Part shown: piece after piece, positions 29,926-41,644 of the stretch
How the letters are laid out: every line of letters starts with the position of its first letter
Position numbering within the stretch: position 1 is the stretch's first letter
Source of the DNA: Trichobilharzia szidati
Lineage: Eukaryota; Platyhelminthes; Trematoda; Strigeidida; Schistosomatidae
DNA length: 64,000 nucleotides
Direction of reading: 5' to 3'
Assembly (NCBI GenBank): GCA_944472155.2
Contig: OX235277.1
Location: 26,112,804 to 26,176,803 of the forward strand
Notes under the pieces: model-generated
The model's input: the letters and a program-made list of their open reading frames with translations, nothing else
Database searches by the model: none
Told to the model about the DNA's origin: nothing
Made by a program: the position numbers and the translations under genes

Positions 29926-31082
29926 ACAGTTTTCTCATGAAGCCTGTTGCATTGAGGGGACTAAAATTGAAACTAAGTCTAATGCTAAATACCTCGATCT
30001 AGTTCTATCTTCCGACCTTACTTGGACACCTCATATCCTAATGATTTCTAAGAAAGTGTTCTGTCTTACCTACTACATTAAGAAACTTAGACAATCTGGA
30101 ATCACCCAACCTCTACTTTCACAATTTGTCAACTCTCGTATCTTACCTATTCTACTTTACTGCTCCCCGTTAGTCTTTCCTGGTCTACTGAAAAAGGACT
30201 ATGCCATCCTGAGAAGGATGTTGAAGGTAGTCGGTAGGACTAGTGGTGTAAAACTCAGTCAGCTCGCCACTACTTTGGTTGATAGGCATCTGAATACATG
30301 CGAAAAATGGTCTAAAACCATGCTCTCCGACCCCTAACACCTCCTCTATTCCCAACTCTCGCCTTGTATCTCATCAAGTAAAACCAGAAATCAGTATAAA
30401 ATAATCTATGCTCGTACAACCAAGTACAGGAACTCAACGATACCATACTTGGCCCATGTTCTAAGTGACAGAGACAATGTTAAGCGTGAAACCTATGACT
30501 TGCTTTGTTGTTAATAACATAAAATTTTTGACTCTTTTATTTCTCTCTTATTTCGTATTCTTTAGTGAACTCCTTCTCAAACATACTTAGCTACCTAAAT
30601 TATTAACATTGGCTTCCTTTTTTGTACTTTACTGTATTCCTTCTTTTGTGTATCTACTGGCTCCGACTCTATTAGCACTATGAGTATTACAAAATTTTCC
30701 TTTCTTTAACCACCATGTAATATTAGTTTTGTGGTTGTTTTTTCTTATTTTTCATACTTTTCGGCAATATTAAACTGACAATCATTGGTTGTGAACGCCA
30801 TAGTCACCACCTTAAAATTTTTTATTATTCAGGATGACTCACACTACCACCACAAACACTGCATTAGACTTTGGTAGACTTTGGTACTTTTTCGCATTTA
30901 TAATTATTTTGTGTTTACCCTGTTTTTTTTGCTGTTGGTGTCTTCAGATTTATTTTTTTGTTTGTTTAATACTTATTTTAAATGTCGGTAAAATCAGATG
31001 CAAATATTGTAGATATGTGCTGAAAATTCCACACTGTACCACTAGTACTGTTTCTGGAATAAAGCAAATTATTATTATTATC
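29926..31082 (+). mobile_element. CR1-like element, C-terminal part and 3' region (recent copy)
   Basis: This 5'-truncated copy is nearly identical to 32,135-33,475. The protein reads LSSDLTWTPHILMISKKVFC, TYYIKKLRQSGITQPL, VNSRILPILLYCSPLVFPGL, and DRHLNTCEKWSKTMLSDP, then a stop where the sister copy has Gln (at about 30,336), and continues QLSPCISSSKTRN ... YARTTKYRNSTIPYLAHVLS to LCC. The untranslated tail ends with ggaataaagcaaatt and an ATT run at 31,066-31,082. It lacks the RT catalytic domain. Confidence 0.88.
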
Positions 31083-31594
31083 ATACTCTATACTTGAGAC
31101 AAAAAATGATGTGGGATTGGATAGAAAGCGGTTGAGTGGATTTTTCTGTTTTGACTCTAAAATGACCAGTTCTTTACTCACCACCCTTCTCAACTTAAGT
31201 TTCACCTTGAAACATAGAGGCAGTCACCAGTTGGATTATTAATCCATCCTTCAGTTTATAAACTTTCTATTGCTTAGTCCTCATTAAACGATTTATTCTC
31301 TTAAGTGCATTTCTGTTTAACCTTGACGAGGCATATATATTCAAGGAGAAAAATATAATCGCTGAGTAAATACGACCAACCTGATTAAGTATTACTATTC
31401 GACAATCTTATTATAATAATAGTAATAATAAGTTTTGCATTATTCCAAAAACAGTACTAATGATACAGCAAGGAATTCTCAGCTTTCAGTACAATATTGC
31501 ACCTGAATTACTGAAAACGACAAAAAAAATTATTATAATATAATAATAATAACAAAACCTTGTTATAGTAGCTATGTAGCAGTTACAGTATGCG
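31083..31594. other. Spacer between CR1 copies
   Basis: AT-rich unique-looking sequence with aataataat runs at 31,410-31,430 and 31,530-31,550. No gene seen. Confidence 0.5.
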
Positions 31595-33478
31595 ATAAGG
31601 AGAAAAAGTAGAAATACTTTGGAGGCTGCTGCTGTGTTCCATGACAACATTGTATACCCCTTAGACAAAGGGGCCAAGTATATCCGTTGTACTTTCCTTG
31701 ATTATACATCTGCTTTCGACTCTGTACCTAGAGGCCTAATGTTAAACAAGCTTAGCCTTACACAAACCGAGCCCTGGGCTATCAACTGGCTACACTCTTA
31801 CTTCTCTAATAGGATGCAGTACATGGTATATAATGGTGTATCTTCCTCTCCTTTACTTACTGGAGATGGAGTTCCTCAGGGTGCTGTTCTTTCTCCGTTT
31901 CTCTTTTCCTTCTTCTTACATGATTTACCTCTCTCAGATGAAATCAACTTCGTCAAATATGCAGATGACCTGACTGTTTCGCTTCCCGTTAAGTCTCAGT
32001 CAGACTGTTTCAAATTAAATAGCTTCCTGTCGGACATCAGTCAGTGGTCTAAACTAAATGGTCTCATGCTGAATCCCTCAAAATGCCAGACTATTGACTT
32101 CTCCCTTAGGCACAAACGAGATCTACAAACACTAGTAAGTTCTCATGAAGCCTGTTGCATTGAGGGGACTAAAATTGAAACTAAGTCTAATGCAAAATAC
32201 CTCGGTCTAGTTCTATCTTCCGACCTTACTTGGACATCTCATATCCTAACGATTTTTAAGAAAGTGTTCTGTCTAACCTACTAACATTAAGAAACTTAGA
32301 CAATCTGGAATCACCCAACCTCTACTTTCACAATTTGTCAACTCTTGTATCTTACCTATTCTACTTTACTGCTCCCCGTTAGTCTTTCCTGGGCTACTGA
32401 AAAAGGACTACACCATCCTGAGAAGGATGTTGAAGGTAGTTAGTAGGACTAGTGGTGTAAAACTCAGTCAGCTCGTCACTACATTAGTTGATAGGCATCT
32501 GAATACATGCGAAAAATGGTCTAAAACCATACTCTCCGACACCCAACACCCCCTCTATTCCCAACTCTCGCCTTGTATCTCATCAAGTAGAACCAGAAAT
32601 CAGTATAAAATAATCTATGCTCGTACAACCAAGTACAGGAACTCAACGATACCATACTTGGCCCGTGTTCTAAGTGACAGAGACAATGTTAAGCGTGAAA
32701 CCTATGACTTGCTTTGTTGTTAATAACATAATTTTAGGCTCTTTTATTTCTCTCTTATTTGTATTCTATAGTGAACACCTTCTTAAACATACTTAGCTAC
32801 CTAAATTATTAACATTGGCTTACTTTTTTGTACTTTATTCTATTCCTTCTTTTGTGTATCTACTGGTCCCGACTATATTAGCACTATGAGTATTACAAAA
32901 TTGTCCTGTCATTAACCATCATGTAATTATTAGTTTTGTGGTTGTTGTTTTTTTTGTTCGGCAATATTAACTGACAATCTTGGTTGTGAACGCCATTATC
33001 ACCATCTTAAAATTTTGTATTATGCAGGATTACTCACACTACCACTACAAACACCGCATTAGACCTGACAATAAAAAACCCTGAAATGTTATTTTATGAT
33101 TGTTTAGTGTTGTTTCAACCAAATTAACTGATCATCTTGGCGATAAACATTCTTAAATATCATTTCATAACTTCTTGTATGACTACAGCTTTACTGTCAC
33201 CATGCATAATCATATCATAGCTTCCACTACCCAATACTGAGATATTATTTTTATGTTGTTTATTTTCCTTTCTACTTCTTGGTATTTTTTCGCATTTTTT
33301 AAAAATTATTTTGTTTTTCCTGTCTTTTTTTGCTGTTGTTGTCTTTATATTTATTTTTTGAAATACTCCTTTTAAATGTTTGATAAAATTAGATGCAAAT
33401 ATTGTAGATATGTGCTGAAAATTTCACACTGTACCACTAGTACTGTTTCTGGAATAAAGCAAATTATTATTATTAAAA
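31595..33478 (+). mobile_element. CR1-like element, RT palm to 3' end (recent copy)
   Basis: The open frame 31,619-32,284 (221 aa) holds TFLDYTSAFDSVPRGLMLNK (motif A, residues 25-44), GVPQGAVLSPFLFSFFLHDL (84-103), FVKYADDLTVSL (111-122), NPSKCQTIDF and LGLVLSSDLTW. The catalytic YADD is intact. A single extra A near 32,283 shifts the frame (sister copy: TYYIKKLRQ). The C-terminal part continues to 32,723 and ends LCC. The 3' region to 33,478 ends in an ATT run. It is 5'-truncated within the RT fingers and faces the next CR1 tail to tail. Confidence 0.9.
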
Positions 33479-33479
33479 A

Positions 33480-35540
33480 AAATATGCATGAAGTATAAAA
33501 TTCTAGTAAAAATAGTAATAACAACTAAAATAAAATAGCTAAGTTATAATTAAGCGATAGAAAGGATGACACCATAAAATTACAGAAAGATGGACGATGA
33601 AAGGGTCGATTCACTTTGCTAATTACATAGTAACTTCTCATATGTTTCACGTCTAACTGTGTCTCCATCACATAAAATACAGGCTAAGTAGGGCATTGTA
33701 GAACTTTTGTACTTAGTGGTGCCAGCATATAACTTCTTATATTGACTTCTCGTCCTACCTGATGAGATGCAAGGGGATAGTTGTGGATAAAGGAGGTGCA
33801 AGGGGTCTGACAGTATGGCCTTTGCCCATTTTGTACAGGATTTTATGTCTCTCGACTATAATATTGTCGAGCTCACGCAGTGGCATACCACAAACCCTAC
33901 TCACAGCATTTAATACCCTTCGTAATATGATATAGTCGTTTTTGAGATGCCCAGAAAAGATTAATGCAGAGTAATAGAGTACAATAGGTAAAATATAGGA
34001 GTTCACAAACTGCAGAAGTAAAGGTTGGTTGATACCTGATTGTCTTAACTTTTTAATGTAGAAGGTAAGACGAAACATTTTCTTAGAGATTGATAAGATG
34101 TGGGATGACGATGAAAGGTCAGAGGAAAGAACTAATCAAAGGTACTTAATGCTTGACCTGGTTTCAATTTCAGTGCTATCTATGCTACAGGCATCATGGG
34201 AACTAACTAGTTCATGTATTTCACGTCAATGCTTGAAAGTAAAGTTAATTGCCTGACATTTGGAAGGATTTAACATAAGACCATTCGACTTAGACCACTT
34301 GCTGATGTCCAACAGAAAGCTATTAAGTTTTGAGCAATCAGACTCGGAAGTGATAGGCAGTGATACAGTCAGATCATCCACATATTTGACAAAGTTAGTT
34401 TCGTTTAATTGAGGTAGGTCGTGTAGGAAGAAAGAAAAAAGAAAAGGAGAGAGGACGGCACCTTGAGGAACACCGGCTTTTGTAAGCGAGGCAGAAGAAG
34501 ATTTGCCATTATATACAGTATACTGCATTCTATCAGGAAAATAAGAATGCAACCAACTCTTAGCGCAGGATCCCGTTTGCGTCAACGAAAGCTTATTTAA
34601 TAAAAGGCCCCTAGGTACAGAGTCAAAAGCAGATGTGTAGTCTAGGAAAGCACCACGAACATATTTGGCGCCTTTGTCTAAACAAGAAACAACATTGTGA
34701 TATAAGACAACCGCAGCATCCGAGGTACATCTACCATGTTTATATGCAGATTGTTTAGGATCATTAAAAGGTTCCAATGAAGGTTCAAGACGAAGTAAAA
34801 GTAATTTTTCCATCAATTTTAAAAAGGGCGAAGTAATTGCAATAGGCCTAAATTTAATATCAGTACCAGAAGATGGTTTTGGTATGGGGATAATTTTAAT
34901 GTTTTTCCATGCAAAAGGTAGGAAATTACTGGAAAAAGAAGCATTAAAAAATGTTAGTAAGAGGGTAACATAAAATACCAGCACAGTTCCTGAGGACAAT
35001 GATAGGTACACCATCAGGACCGAGGTTTTGGGAAGGCTTAAGAGACTGGAGACATTTAAGCACATCAAGGGTATTAAAACCATTAAAATTGTTGTTTATA
35101 TGATTTGTAACATTAGGAAGGATATTGACAGAAGATCGTATAAAAGACTTATTAAGATTATCAACATTAAGAGATTGGACAGAAGTACATCGCTTACCAC
35201 TAGTAATTTCTTTGAAAAGTTTCCACAAACTTGAAGGGGTTTTACATGAGATTTAGTCTTTGCATTTCGCATTTTATCGGAGTATTAAACTTTTTTATAC
35301 CTGACTTATCATTTGTTTTTAACAACAGTTCTTTATCTCTACGTAGCTTTTTGATATATGGAGAAGAGAAACGGCCAAATTAAATGAATAATGTTTCTTT
35401 AGGACAACATATTTCGAAAAGAATTTAAGACAATCTGTAGTGCTTGTGATTGTGTCAGCTAATGTTTGTTCTGTAAATAAGTTCCAGTTAGTGTCTTTCA
35501 ACATGAATCTGAGCTTGCGTAAGTTGTCTTGCATGATCAG
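33480..35540 (-). mobile_element. CR1-like element, longest copy
   Basis: On the minus strand, in shifted frames, come a linker after the endonuclease (NLRKLRFMLKDTNWNLFTEQ, 35,534-35,319), LWKLFKEITSG ... GFNTLDVLKCLQSLKPSQNL (35,228-34,944), then the 285-aa frame 35,083-34,226 with IPIPKPSSGTDIKFRPIAIT (66-85), AFLDYTSAFDSVPRG (145-159), GVPQGAVLSPFLF (204-216), FVKYVDDLTVSLPI (231-244), and a C-terminal part (34,078-33,619) ending YKSSTMPYLACILCDG. RT motifs are intact (YVDD) but at least four frame breaks exist. The endonuclease itself is missing. Confidence 0.88.
34226..35083 (-). pseudogene. CR1 reverse transcriptase frame
   Basis: This is the RT core of the element above: 285 residues covering fingers and palm with the catalytic aspartates in LDYTSAFDSV (residue 148 region) and YVDD (234-237). 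The first ~50 residues are out of the original frame (hydrophobic junk, MVLIPLMCLN...), whereas the parallel frame gives the true linker. It continues C-terminally only after a frameshift near 34,225. Confidence 0.8.
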
Positions 35541-35875
35541 CGAGCTCGCTCCGTGAACTAAACATCCTAGTTTTGATCCCTGAAGTAAAGGATCATGGGT
35601 GCCTACTGCTAAAGGGTCTCAGGCTCCAACGACACTGCTGTCTGGTATTCCCTGATTCTTTGCATAGGAAGCTCAATGACTGAATGCTCATCAGCCATGT
35701 GGAGGGTCTGGGCTGGAATCCCAAACGAAAACTCTGAAAACTCGACTGACATTTGATCTTCAGGCTAGCAACCTCTCTTCTTGAGAACAACACCATCGCT
35801 ACCGAAACTTTAAAACTTGTAACTTTGTGTTCTAGTTGGGAGGCAAACATATGTTTGAAAACAAAAATCGTACAA
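35541..35875. other. Unassigned repeat-like sequence
   Basis: The minus strand contains a gaggttgctagcctgaagatc tract near 35,760-35,780 that faintly recalls the RTE-1 leader (gaggctagcaacc) and a gaaacttt-like word beside it. I cannot place it in a family. No coding signature. Confidence 0.3.
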
Positions 35876-35879
35876 AATT

Positions 35880-36085
35880 TTTTTTATTCCTTTACGTTCC
35901 CAATGGAACATAGGGCTTCTAGCTAGAGACTTTAAGTTTCTGCAGCAGTGGTGTTTATTTATTGGGGTCACTAGCCTCATGCCCAACCTTCCCTACTTAC
36001 CAGTCTTAGCGAGGTAGAGGAGTGTGTCGGCCGGGTTTCCCCCCGGACCAAATGCGTGGTTGGCGATATGCCACAGATGAACAAA
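35880..36085 (-). mobile_element. RSINE copy
   Basis: On the minus strand: head ggtccgggggg near 36,050, cacactcctctacctcgcta, tgaggctagtgacccc, the tgctgcagaaactt word, then the RTE-1-like tail gaagccctatgttccattgg and an A-rich end at 35,878-35,885. About 200 bp, with the same internal junction as the copy at 9,017. Confidence 0.75.
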
Positions 36086-36640
36086 AACAGACACTGTTCT
36101 AATCACTCCATGACATGCAGTGAAGTGATAATCCAATGAAAACTATGTTATGGAACAGTCATAGAATAGCAATCACTAGCATGAACTGCTTGGAATAATT
36201 GGACTAAATCGATCACGTCATTCAATATGATTACAGTCCATTTTATAAGTGCACAGGATGCTGTTAACCTGGTTTTATCCAAATTGATTAGGTTATAATG
36301 ATTGATGTAACAAGTGAGTTAGGGTGAGAGATACTTATCTTATTGAGGAATAAACAATTTATTAATATTATGTGGTTTCTTATCGAGATTTTTGTCCGAA
36401 TAATAACACAGTTTTAGAATTTATTAACACATTTGCGAGATTTTACTTCCCGTCAGTTTGAATGTTTGGCCAGTGTCTGTTATATACCCCTAGTACTGTT
36501 ATTATATTCCCTTGATTCTATGTTAATAAAATTATCTGTATTAAGCATATCTATTGATTTTATCTTTTTTTAAATACTACCTGCTAAGTAATATTGGATC
36601 GATATTTAGTCCATTTTAAATCTCTGTCTGTATACATTAT
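36086..36640. other. No recognisable feature
   Basis: AT-rich sequence with no match or coding signature. Confidence 0.4.
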
Positions 36641-36644
36641 ATGA

Positions 36645-39010
36645 TATTATTACTGTTATTCCTTTGGGTCCCTAGTGGAACATACGGCTTCAAAAACATA
36701 TCTCCACTTCCATGTATTCTCTGCTACCCTCTTCACCTGGTTCCACGAATGCCCATAATCTCTAATCTCCTTCTCCACGGTACACGACCTCCTCGATGTC
36801 ACTCTCGCACTGACGACCCACTCTTCAATTCCCACTGGGATTCCACTTGAGTAATGGCCTGCATTGTGCGCTATTTCATTCGACGGTCTCCTCCTCCTCC
36901 TCAGCGTATGTCCAATGAACGTCCATTTCCTCCCACACATTTGTTGAGGAAACGGCTCTCGCCTGTAGTTTTATTCCCAATCACAGTTTCTTCTTGCTAA
37001 TTCTTTCTGGCCAGCCGATCAGCCATTTGGCCTTCAGTATGGTGCCAGCAAAATGGACAGATGTTGTTAAATGCCTGCAGCAAGCTGTTGAAAATCCATT
37101 TCGTGATACGCATTGCAGGTCCCAGACCCATTTGTGTTGAAAATCCGAAATTTCCTGTTTTTTGCTGAGTTAGTGAAGATGATTTGCGAACTGGTTTCAG
37201 ATTGATGAAGGCGTATCTTGACTTTCCGATTCTTGATGGCTGACTGACTGGCTGGCTTTGACATCTTCCTCCGTGGTATCCACCTGTGGGTGAAACGATG
37301 CTTACTGCCTAGATAAGTGAAGGCAGGAATTAGCCTCTGTCAAATCTCTCCAGTTAATGGTGATTGGTTTTGATATGGTTGTGTACTCTGAGCCGGATAG
37401 TTTATTTGCAAAGCTTTCATCTCCCTACTAGGTGACATCTTCAGCGCATGCTTCAATCTGAAGTGAGCTTTTAGATTTCTCCTGGTGACCATGGAAGTGA
37501 TTGGTTCTTTTTGTGTGTGAGGTTTCTGTTTTATCGGTTGAAAACTTTTGTCTATGTCGATGTGTCTATTGATTGATAATTCACTGGAATGCCAAGCTTC
37601 TAAACATTCTCTAGCATTCTTGTTGTTTCCTCTGTCTAATATTTGAACGTTGTCCCAGTCGAACTGATGTCCTTGATTGTCTGTATGCAGTGTGGTGATA
37701 TGAGGGAGTGGATGTCATGTCTTTTGATGGCTAGCTTATGTTCATGGATATGAAGACGAAGAGGACGTCCACTTTGGCCAATGTAGTGTTTTTCTCAGTT
37801 GTTACAATTTGTCTTGTAGATGATGTTAGTTTTATCTTCTTTCGTTTTTGAGTCTTTTGGTTGACACAGAGCCATCTGAGTGAAGTGATTTTGGTGGTTT
37901 ATGTGCTAAATCAATTCCTAAATGTTTGAAGAGTTTTGCAGTGATTTCTGAGATGTCCTTAATATATGGTAGGGCGACTTTCTTTGTGCTTTCCTTGGGG
38001 GCTTTTGGTTTGATAGGTTCGCTTAGGGGTATATGTCTTTTGATGAAATTCCGTGGATATCCATTCTTTTGGAAGACGTCCATGAGATATCTTTCTTCAA
38101 TTTTCCCTAAGGTTGGAGTGTTGCAATGAGTCCTGGTCCTCTTGAATATTGTTTGGTGCTGGCTGTTGTTGCAGTTGCTGTTGGTTGTTTGGTTATCTTC
38201 ATAACCTCTGTCTTCTCTGTGTCCATCAGGAGTCCTGTCTTCACTGCCTGCCAGCCTCACCTCTTCAGTCAGTTTGTTGGTTTTCGCCTGCCTTGAAGTC
38301 TTCCAGTTTGTGTGACATTAAACATAAATCATCTACATGAGGATTCCAGATCTTCTAGAATCTTCTTATTGGTCAGTGTAGCGTATTCCTGCCTTCTCAC
38401 TCTCAAGCACAGTCTGACACATAATCCAATCCACCACAATTATGAATATCATCGTGGGTGATGACAGGCGGTCAGTTTGTCTTACTCCTGTATTCAACTC
38501 AAAGGCGTCGCTGGTTTTTCCATTGTGGATTACCTGACACGCGGCATTGTCATATATCCAGCTGCTGAATGAGTGTGATGACTGCTGGTTTTTTCGAGCT
38601 GTTGATCTAAGACAATAATAAGTGATCTGTCTTCGCTTTTTTTTTTAACTTCACGTGTCAGTGATATCATGTTCTGGTGGTTGTCGTTACGAATATTGAT
38701 TAGAACAGTAAGCTCGTAAATCTACTAGTTCGTAAGTTCGTTAAAGTTTGCAGACTCGTAAACTACTCTGGTTATATTTGGCAACCATATCAGTGTCATT
38801 TGTTGATTACTATTCTCTTACTCGTTTACGATCTGGGCAGCTTTGCCAATCTCGTACATGGTGCTGACATTCCATGTCCCCACACAGACTTTTTCTTTTG
38901 GCGCAAGGAGATTCGTCGTGCTGAAGTTTCTGTAGCAGCTTTGTTTACAGGGTGGGGTTGCTAGCCTCACGCCTGAGAAGGAGAGAGAGAAAAGGTTAGT
39001 GTTGCCTGAC
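36645..39010 (-). mobile_element. RTE-1 element with both ends, internally deleted and interrupted by PLE-H
   Basis: On the minus strand the 5' leader (gaggctagcaaccccaccc near 38,970) precedes an endonuclease start, VCVGTWNVSTMYEIGKAAQI (about 38,890-38,825), the APE-type entry motif of RTE proteins. Sequence then passes directly to the RT at about 38,560 (NAACQVIHNGKTSDAFELN, TGVRQ, FIIVVDWIMCQT), so most of the endonuclease and the RT fingers are deleted. PLE-H (37,375-38,140) interrupts the linker. The C-terminal region and 3' border follow to 36,650 (WKWRYVFEAVCSTRDPKE). Stops are frequent. Confidence 0.78.
37375..38140 (-). pseudogene. PLE-H Penelope-like element nested in RTE-1
   Basis: Minus-strand codons: KRTRTHCNTPTLGKIEERYL, MDVFQKNGYPRNFIKRHIPL, LPYIKDISEITAKLFKHLGI (frame 38,260-37,832, which starts in RTE-1 sequence), then NIIYKTNCNN..KHYIGQSG and RLHIHEHKLAIKRHD (about 37,830-37,725), a GIY-YIG core with a complete HYIGQ motif but a stop just before it. 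The C-terminal region continues to about 37,380. The RT palm is missing. A gttttg/gtttgg word at both borders may be a short target duplication. Confidence 0.78.
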
Positions 39011-39018
39011 CACAGAGC

Positions 39019-39476
39019 TCAGGGGACAACTGCTTGAGGCCGGTCACACGCGGCCTGTTTTTGGTTATTCTTTCTTGTTTGGTGTGTCTCAGTAGTATAT
39101 TTATCACTTCTGCCCTGTGACACAGCAGCAGGAAGCGCGGTCGTTGTTAATCCGGGCCCCGACCGATCCGGCATAATATTTTGTGAGTTTGTTTGAGTCA
39201 TAGTATTGGATTGGGTAGCTGCTTTTTGTCTAACCACTATCCAGACAACCTTTCTGGCATGGTAGGAACTACAGGAACATAAGTTCCAGCCAGTGTAGCT
39301 AAAGTTAACGTTATCTCGGAGGCGAATAGCAGAGGACTGGTTGTTCGTCCATTTATCATCATCAAACGGTGGTTGCTCTTTTCACCCTCATTGATGTCAT
39401 AGTCACGTAACTGATCAAAGATAAGACAGGGATTGGATGTTAGACAGATTAAAGTATGCCCGACTGGTTGTTTCAC
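39019..39476 (-). CDS. Two adjoining minus-strand frames, unassigned
   Basis: Frames 39,476-39,237 (79 aa, MKQPVGHTLICLTSNP...) and 39,237-39,019 (72 aa, ...TNSQNIMPDRSGPGLTTTAL) abut at a stop. They lie upstream of the RTE-1 leader on the same strand, separated from it by a pyrimidine tract ending in ag (about 39,000-38,975, minus strand). They could be the 5' part of a full-length RTE-1 or unrelated. GC content is higher than in neighbouring sequence. I recognise no domain. Confidence 0.25.
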
Positions 39477-39490
39477 CTCAAAATGATGAT

Positions 39491-41111
39491 AATTCCTCTA
39501 TTCATGGATAATCCCAATCCAGGCATTAATGAAAACAAAACACGTAGTTCAGCGTAGAGTCTCTTTTCGTCGGCGAATTCATTTTCTTAGCTGTACAATC
39601 GCAAACATATATATGGTTATTTTGTATGTATGTGTACATTAAGTTTGTCAAACAAAATACAATTGGTTATGGTTATTTTCACTAAACAGGTGAAGATTGG
39701 TAATTGGAGTTACGTAATACAAAATCAGACAAGAAAATTGGGTGTTACTGAAATTAGGATAGTAACAAAGGTGATGAGTTGTCACAAACAGTAGACGACA
39801 CGTTGATCATTTGTGACAACAATAATGACTCCAATCTGCTGCTGAAGACATTTAACTGTTGCTATTTAGCAATAAAATTCACTCTTGAAATGGAAAACGA
39901 GTCAAAATTTCCTTTCTTGATGTGGAACTAACAAGAACTAACAACTGATGGGAGCCTAAGAAGATCGATCCATAGAAAACCTACTTGGAATGGTCAACTA
40001 ACAAGCTTCTATAGCTGGGTACCCATTCAACAAAAGCGGAATTTAACTAAATCACTTGCCACCAGCATCCGATGTTCTAGAAACAGAATTAGATATTCTG
40101 AGAGAAATCTTTATCCAAAATGGATACCCAATAAGATTCATTGACAAAAGTAGCAACCCAAGAATTTGGAGAAACGAAACTTTAATTGCGCCAAAAAAGA
40201 AACTCTACATGAATTTGGAAGGATCACATCATCTGTGAGGAGAACATTCTTTGCAGCAACGCTTAGAATAGTGTTCTCCGGTTGCCCACTGATCTGCAGA
40301 TGCGTCAAGGACAAGATCTCGCATCTGACTACTTCTATGTGCATATATCAGTTCACCTGCTGCTGTGGAGCCAGGTACATCGGTCGTTTGACGCGCACTC
40401 TGTCCAAGAGGATTCAAGAACACTATCCAGCATGGTTGAGAAAAGGCAATAGTGTTACAATAAGGAGTGCGATAATTGAACACATATCTCAATAAACGCC
40501 TCCTTCAAAGTAATCTACAGAGTCACGAATAACCTACAAAAAGCAATACGGTTTCGTCTCCTTTGTATCGCTGAAGCTGTGGCCATTCACATAGAAAAAC
40601 CGGAGTTGTGCATACAAAAGAGAATTACCCAACCACTTCTACTGTCATGGTAACAACCTTGTTGATTTTGATAACTTAATTTTGTTTCTTTGCCTGTTTC
40701 TTTAATTGCTTATAATTCTTGTATTCATTTAGAACTCTTACGTAATTTCGTATTATCTACTTTGTTCTTATGTGTATCCTGAGTACGACTCACTCATCAA
40801 ACTTTTCATACTATTACATAACTTCTTGTTAACAACTGTTTGTGACAACTCATCACCTTTGTTACTATCCTAATTTCATTAACACCCAATTTTCTTGACT
40901 GATTTTGTATTACGTAATTCCAATTACCAATCTTCACCTGCTTAGTTAAAATAACCATAACCAATTGTATTTTTGTTTGACAAACTTAATGTACACATAC
41001 ATACAAAATAACACATATAAATTTGCGATTGTACAGCTGTGAAAATGAATTAGCCGACGAAAAGAGACTCTACGCTGATCTACGTGTTTTGTTTTCAATT
41101 ATTCCTCTATT
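39491..41111 (+). mobile_element. PLE-A copy with inverted terminal repeats and 11-bp target duplication
   Basis: Direct 11-bp words attcctctatt lie at 39,491-39,501 and 41,101-41,111. Inside, 39,515-39,791 is a reverse complement of the element's own 3' region (40,836-41,096), giving inverted terminal repeats of ~260 bp. Between them is a 5'-truncated coding part and the 3' region in plus orientation. Inverted terminal repeats with 5' truncation are a known mode of Penelope-like element insertion. The left arm extends about 20 bp further than the right (ggataatcccaatccaggc). Confidence 0.85.
39792..40640 (+). pseudogene. PLE-A late RT and GIY-YIG nuclease
   Basis: It starts just after the YVDD position (DDTLIICDNNNDSNLLLKTF, 39,795-39,850) and reads IKFTLEMENESKFP, SLRRSIHRKPTWNGQL, PIQQKRNLTKSLAT, ETELDILREIFIQNGYPIRF, FAATLRIVFSGCPLICRCVK, then MCIYQFTCCCGARYIGRLTR followed by TLSKRIQEHYPAWLRKGN. 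The nuclease motif is complete here (Y at IYQF, YIG, R, E/H downstream), unlike the 20.9-kb copy. Frameshifts lie near 39,945, 40,060 and 40,215. Confidence 0.85.
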
Positions 41112-41644
41112 TTCATAGATATTTAAATACCCTCTTGACTTTAGATAAGTTCAGTTAATTGTACACCTGAAATCAGTAACCAGCAGCAATTCCATTCTCC
41201 ACTCAGTCCCAACTCCTAATGCTTGTACGTTCCTTTGCAGCAGTTTAAATAAATGTTGTCCTCACTCAAGTGGGAGAAAATCAATCGTTTCAAGGTCATT
41301 GGAACATACATTCATATAACATCCTCTTTTTCTCTCTTCTCATCTTACATTTCTTCTCTTTACTCTCCATTTGAAATGTTTCGTTTGTTATCTATCGAAT
41401 TAGATTGGAGAGATAGTCAAACTATATATGCCCAAACCAAGTTCACTTTTGAAAGTGTGAAAAAATTTTGGCATTGGGTATATGATATTCACTATAATAA
41501 AGCTTTTTTGTATTTCCCCAATGTGAATGAAGAACAAAGCGATATTGTCGTTGTTTTTACTGACGTTTCGCTATTTAATGCTGCTGCTAATAGCTTTATC
41601 AAAGTAGCATTATTAAACAGGAATTTACAAAATCCGCTCAGATT
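41112..41644 (+). other. Unique sequence with a 130-codon open frame
   Basis: A frame opens at about 41,253 and runs to the RTE-1 tail (41,645). It reads KWEKINRFKVIGTYIHITSS, ELDWRDSQTIYAQTKFTFES, VKKFWHWVYDIHYNKAFLYF and SLFNAAANSFIKVALLNRNL. No stop occurs for over 390 bp. I recognise no family and see no paralogue in the window. An upstream gtacgttcctttgcag tract near 41,227-41,241 looks like a splice acceptor. It might be a host exon cut by the RTE-1 insertion, or chance. Confidence 0.3.

Noticed and set aside
35670..35700. Hammerhead (ggctgatgagcattcag on the minus strand)
   Set aside because: No GAAA element or GUC follows at a usable distance.
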